The notes beneath the pieces are model-generated. The model made no database searches and was not told the origin of the DNA. It saw only the letters and a list, made by a program, of their open reading frames with translations. A stretch of DNA of 6,915 bases. It comes from Parvularculaceae bacterium (GTDB taxonomy: Bacteria > Pseudomonadota > Alphaproteobacteria > Caulobacterales > Parvularculaceae). The translations under genes and the position numbers were made by a program. The DNA is taken from positions 1-6,915 of the forward strand of contig JACADX010000396.1 of assembly GCA_013389125.1 (NCBI GenBank), in the 5' to 3' direction. Positions 5,768-6,915 of the stretch are shown here, piece by piece. The stretch's first letter is position 1. Each line of letters opens with the position of its first letter.

Positions 5768-5981
5768 GTGATCGCCCCTTTTGGTTTCGTTGGGTTCGTT
5801 CTGGCTGTTTTCCGGAGTCTTTAACGCGCTCCACGCGCCCCCTAGATCGCGCGCGGCGGCCCCTGCCGCAAGACGGCCCGTCGCAGGGACCGTCCCTTTT
5901 GTCGCAGCGCGAAAGCGGCCGCCGCCTCAAGATTGAGCGAGCGGGCGCAAGACGCGGCCCTGTTGTGGTAGGCTCGCCGGC
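5768..5981. promoter_or_regulatory. Divergent control region of the membrane-protein gene and the AraC gene
   Basis: This 214-bp gap contains no gene. Features seen, left to right: a 9-bp imperfect direct repeat (GGTTTCGTT/GGGTTCGTT, about 5781-5798) in the leader of the membrane-protein gene; CGCAAGACG at 5867-5875 and again at 5946-5954; GTCGCAG twice, 21 bp apart, around the palindrome AGGGAC-C-GTCCCT (5885-5897); a GCGGCCGC palindrome at 5915-5922; and GGTAGG at 5967-5972, nine bases before the AraC ATG, as its probable ribosome-binding site. No convincing -35/-10 pair is visible on either strand, which fits activator-dependent promoters but does not prove them. Confidence 0.5.
5880..5907. 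promoter_or_regulatory. Candidate AraC-type operator: GTCGCAG direct repeats at 21-bp spacing
   Basis: GTCGCAG occurs at 5880-5886 and 5901-5907, in the same orientation with start-to-start spacing of 21 bp, i.e. two helical turns on one DNA face. AraC-family dimers classically bind direct half-sites about 21 bp apart (araI1-araI2). The region between contains the odd palindrome AGGGAC-C-GTCCCT (5885-5897). The site lies about 75 bp before the AraC start, where autoregulation would be expected. Binding is inference. Confidence 0.35.
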
Positions 5982-6779
5982 ATGGCCCGGATCATCCCGC
6001 TCTGGCGCACGCCGGAACTCTCGATTCACCGTTTCGACCACCCGGCCGAGCAAGAAGATCAGCCCTACGAGGAGGTCGCCGGCGCGTTCATGGCGAGCTT
6101 TGTCGAGACCGGCGCCTTCGATCTTGAGGTCGGCGGGGCCGGCTGGCGGGTCGGTACGGGCGACGTGATGCTGAGCCGGCCCGGCATGCGGTTTCGCGCC
6201 AGCCATGATGGGCGCGGGTTCAACGACGTCTGCGTTTCGCTCACCTATCTCGCCGCCGCCGAGGACCGGTTCGATTCCGCCTTGAGCTGGGAGAAATCCA
6301 ACCACGCCGTCGTCCGGGCGAGCAACCGCACGCGATATCTTCGCCGCGCGCTTGAAGCCGCCCTCGCCGACAAGCAGCCGATGGCGGCCGAATATTGCGC
6401 GACCGAGATCTTCCGCGAGGTCCCGGACGGCGCGCCGGCGCCGCTCTTCAGCGACCGGAAATTCCGTTGGTATGCGGAGCGCGTCGATTACGCGCGCGAA
6501 CGGATGACGCGCGAATTCGCCGAGCCTTTGACGGCCTCGGACCTTGCGCGCGCCGTCGGCATGAGCCTCTTTCACTTCTCGCGCGTCTTCGCCGAACTGA
6601 CGGGCGCCCCGCCGCATCAGTTCCTGTTGCGAACGCGGCTTGACGCGGCGCGCGCGATGATCCGCGGCGGAAGGAGCGTCACCGAGACCTGCCACGCCAG
6701 CGGTTTCAACAATCTCAGCCATTTCACGCGCAGCTTCGCCCGCCGCTTCGGCGCGCCGCCGTCGCGCCTTTCCGCCTGA
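5982..6779 (+). CDS. AraC family transcriptional regulator
   Basis: A 265-residue regulator of typical AraC/XylS architecture. The N-terminal part (about 1-110) looks like a cupin-type sensor, with alternating strands, GDVMLSRPG at 60-68 and a Trp-rich turn at 52-56. The C-terminal HTH_18 DNA-binding domain spans about 167-265. Its first helix-turn-helix is at 183-208 (LTASDLARAVGMSLFHFSRVF...) and the second at 232-257 (SVTETCHASGFNNLSHFTRSF...). The consensus FxRxFxxxxGxPPxxF and the closing SHFTRSFARRFGAPPS are present. The effector is unknown. ATG 5982 has a modest GGTAGG nine bases upstream. It is transcribed divergently from the glycine-zipper gene and toward an exported protein that starts 81 bp downstream; repeated CGCAAG motifs in both intergenic regions make these its likeliest targets. 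No lesion is seen. Confidence 0.93.
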   Translation: MARIIPLWRTPELSIHRFDHPAEQEDQPYEEVAGAFMASFVETGAFDLEVGGAGWRVGTGDVMLSRPGMRFRASHDGRGFNDVCVSLTYLAAAEDRFDSALSWEKSNHAVVRASNRTRYLRRALEAALADKQPMAAEYCATEIFREVPDGAPAPLFSDRKFRWYAERVDYARERMTREFAEPLTASDLARAVGMSLFHFSRVFAELTGAPPHQFLLRTRLDAARAMIRGGRSVTETCHASGFNNLSHFTRSFARRFGAPPSRLSA

Positions 6780-6781
6780 AA

Positions 6782-6826
6782 TTCGCAAGAAAGCGCAAGC
6801 GCCGGCTTGGCCGCCGCGGCTAGCCT
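6782..6826 (+). promoter_or_regulatory. Candidate activator site and promoter of the downstream exported-protein gene
   Basis: CGCAAG occurs at 6784-6789 and again at 6794-6799, in tandem with a 10-bp period. TAGCCT at 6821-6826 is a possible -10 element. The position 17 bp upstream of it (AGCGCC) does not resemble a -35 box and adjoins the second CGCAAG, as in activator-dependent promoters. The same core also appears upstream of the AraC gene as CGCAAGACG at 5867 and 5946. CGCAAG alone is common in GC-rich coding DNA, so only the arrangement is suggestive. Confidence 0.3.
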
Positions 6827-6860
6827 CTCCCGCAATCGCCAACAGCGAGGAGAGAAGGAA

Positions 6861-6915
6861 ATGCCGCTCAAAACGCTCGCGCCGATCGCCGCCGCCCTTG
6901 CCGCCGGCGCCGCCG
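6861..6915 (+). CDS. Start of an exported protein (partial, signal peptide only)
   Basis: Eighteen codons are present before the window ends: MPLKTLAPIAAALAAGAA. A Lys at position 4 followed by an Ala/Leu-rich hydrophobic run is a typical Sec signal peptide beginning. GAGGAG at 6847-6852 lies eight bases before the ATG, the best ribosome-binding site in the window, so the start is well supported. The mature protein lies outside the window and its function cannot be told. Its position 81 bp behind the AraC gene, in the same orientation, with repeated CGCAAG motifs between, makes it a likely target of that regulator. Confidence 0.7.
   Translation, partial: MPLKTLAPIAAALAAGAA

Noticed and set aside
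5393..5824. 143-codon plus-strand frame opposite the glycine-zipper gene
   Set aside because: It is an Arg/Asp/Ala-rich mirror product. The minus-strand frame has a clear membrane topology, a good ribosome site and the terminator.
3114..6842. A 1242-codon open frame on the minus strand, antisense to the DUF5916 and AraC genes
   Set aside because: Its product is a low-complexity Arg/Ala/Glu-rich sequence with no recognisable domain. It runs through two genes with clear motifs and through their intergenic regions. In GC-rich DNA the frame antisense to real codons is often free of stops, so its length alone is not evidence.
1..6915. CRISPR array, insertion sequence, toxin-antitoxin pair, tRNA or rRNA
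   Set aside because: No spaced direct-repeat array, transposase motif, terminal inverted repeat pair, paired small ORFs or RNA-gene signature was seen.

Overview
The window is a GC-rich, densely coding stretch of bacterial chromosome. The gene set (5-formyltetrahydrofolate cyclo-ligase end, YmdB-type phosphoesterase, YebC, a CBM9/DUF5916 outer-membrane-type protein, an AraC regulator) and the codon use with G/C in almost every third position point to an alphaproteobacterium. That placement is inference from gene content and composition; no rRNA or other marker is present.

Layout. Positions 1-930 hold the 3' end of a 5-formyltetrahydrofolate cyclo-ligase gene overlapping by ATGA with a complete TIGR00282/YmdB-like metallophosphoesterase gene. 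Positions 931-1355 are a convergent intergenic region with several palindromes, a short tandem repeat and at best a weak small ORF. A short-chain dehydrogenase/reductase gene lies on the minus strand (1356-2108), divergent from yebC (2192-2938), with an 83-bp shared control region. Next comes a plus-strand gene for an exported protein with an N-terminal CBM9-like domain and a C-terminal DUF5916 domain (3117-5312). It is cut by a single in-frame amber codon at 3684-3686 while both halves remain open and well conserved. A strong bidirectional hairpin terminator (5329-5356) separates it from a convergent minus-strand gene for a 128-residue glycine-zipper membrane protein (5381-5767). A 214-bp divergent control region leads to an AraC-family regulator (5982-6779). 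The window ends inside the signal peptide of a further exported protein that starts at 6861.

How the genes relate. The first two genes and yebC are housekeeping functions (folate one-carbon metabolism, phosphodiester/RNA-linked signalling, translation or transcription quality control). The SDR gene sits between them in opposite orientation. The right part looks accessory: envelope proteins plus a regulator. The AraC gene is flanked on both sides by repeated short motifs: two GTCGCAG copies exactly 21 bp apart, CGCAAGACG twice upstream, and two CGCAAG copies 10 bp apart downstream. These suggest it controls itself, the divergent membrane-protein gene and/or the exported protein that follows.

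I see no mobile element, CRISPR array, tRNA, rRNA or clear multi-gene novel system. The best second-look items are the amber-interrupted CBM9/DUF5916 gene, the glycine-zipper membrane protein and the candidate AraC operators.
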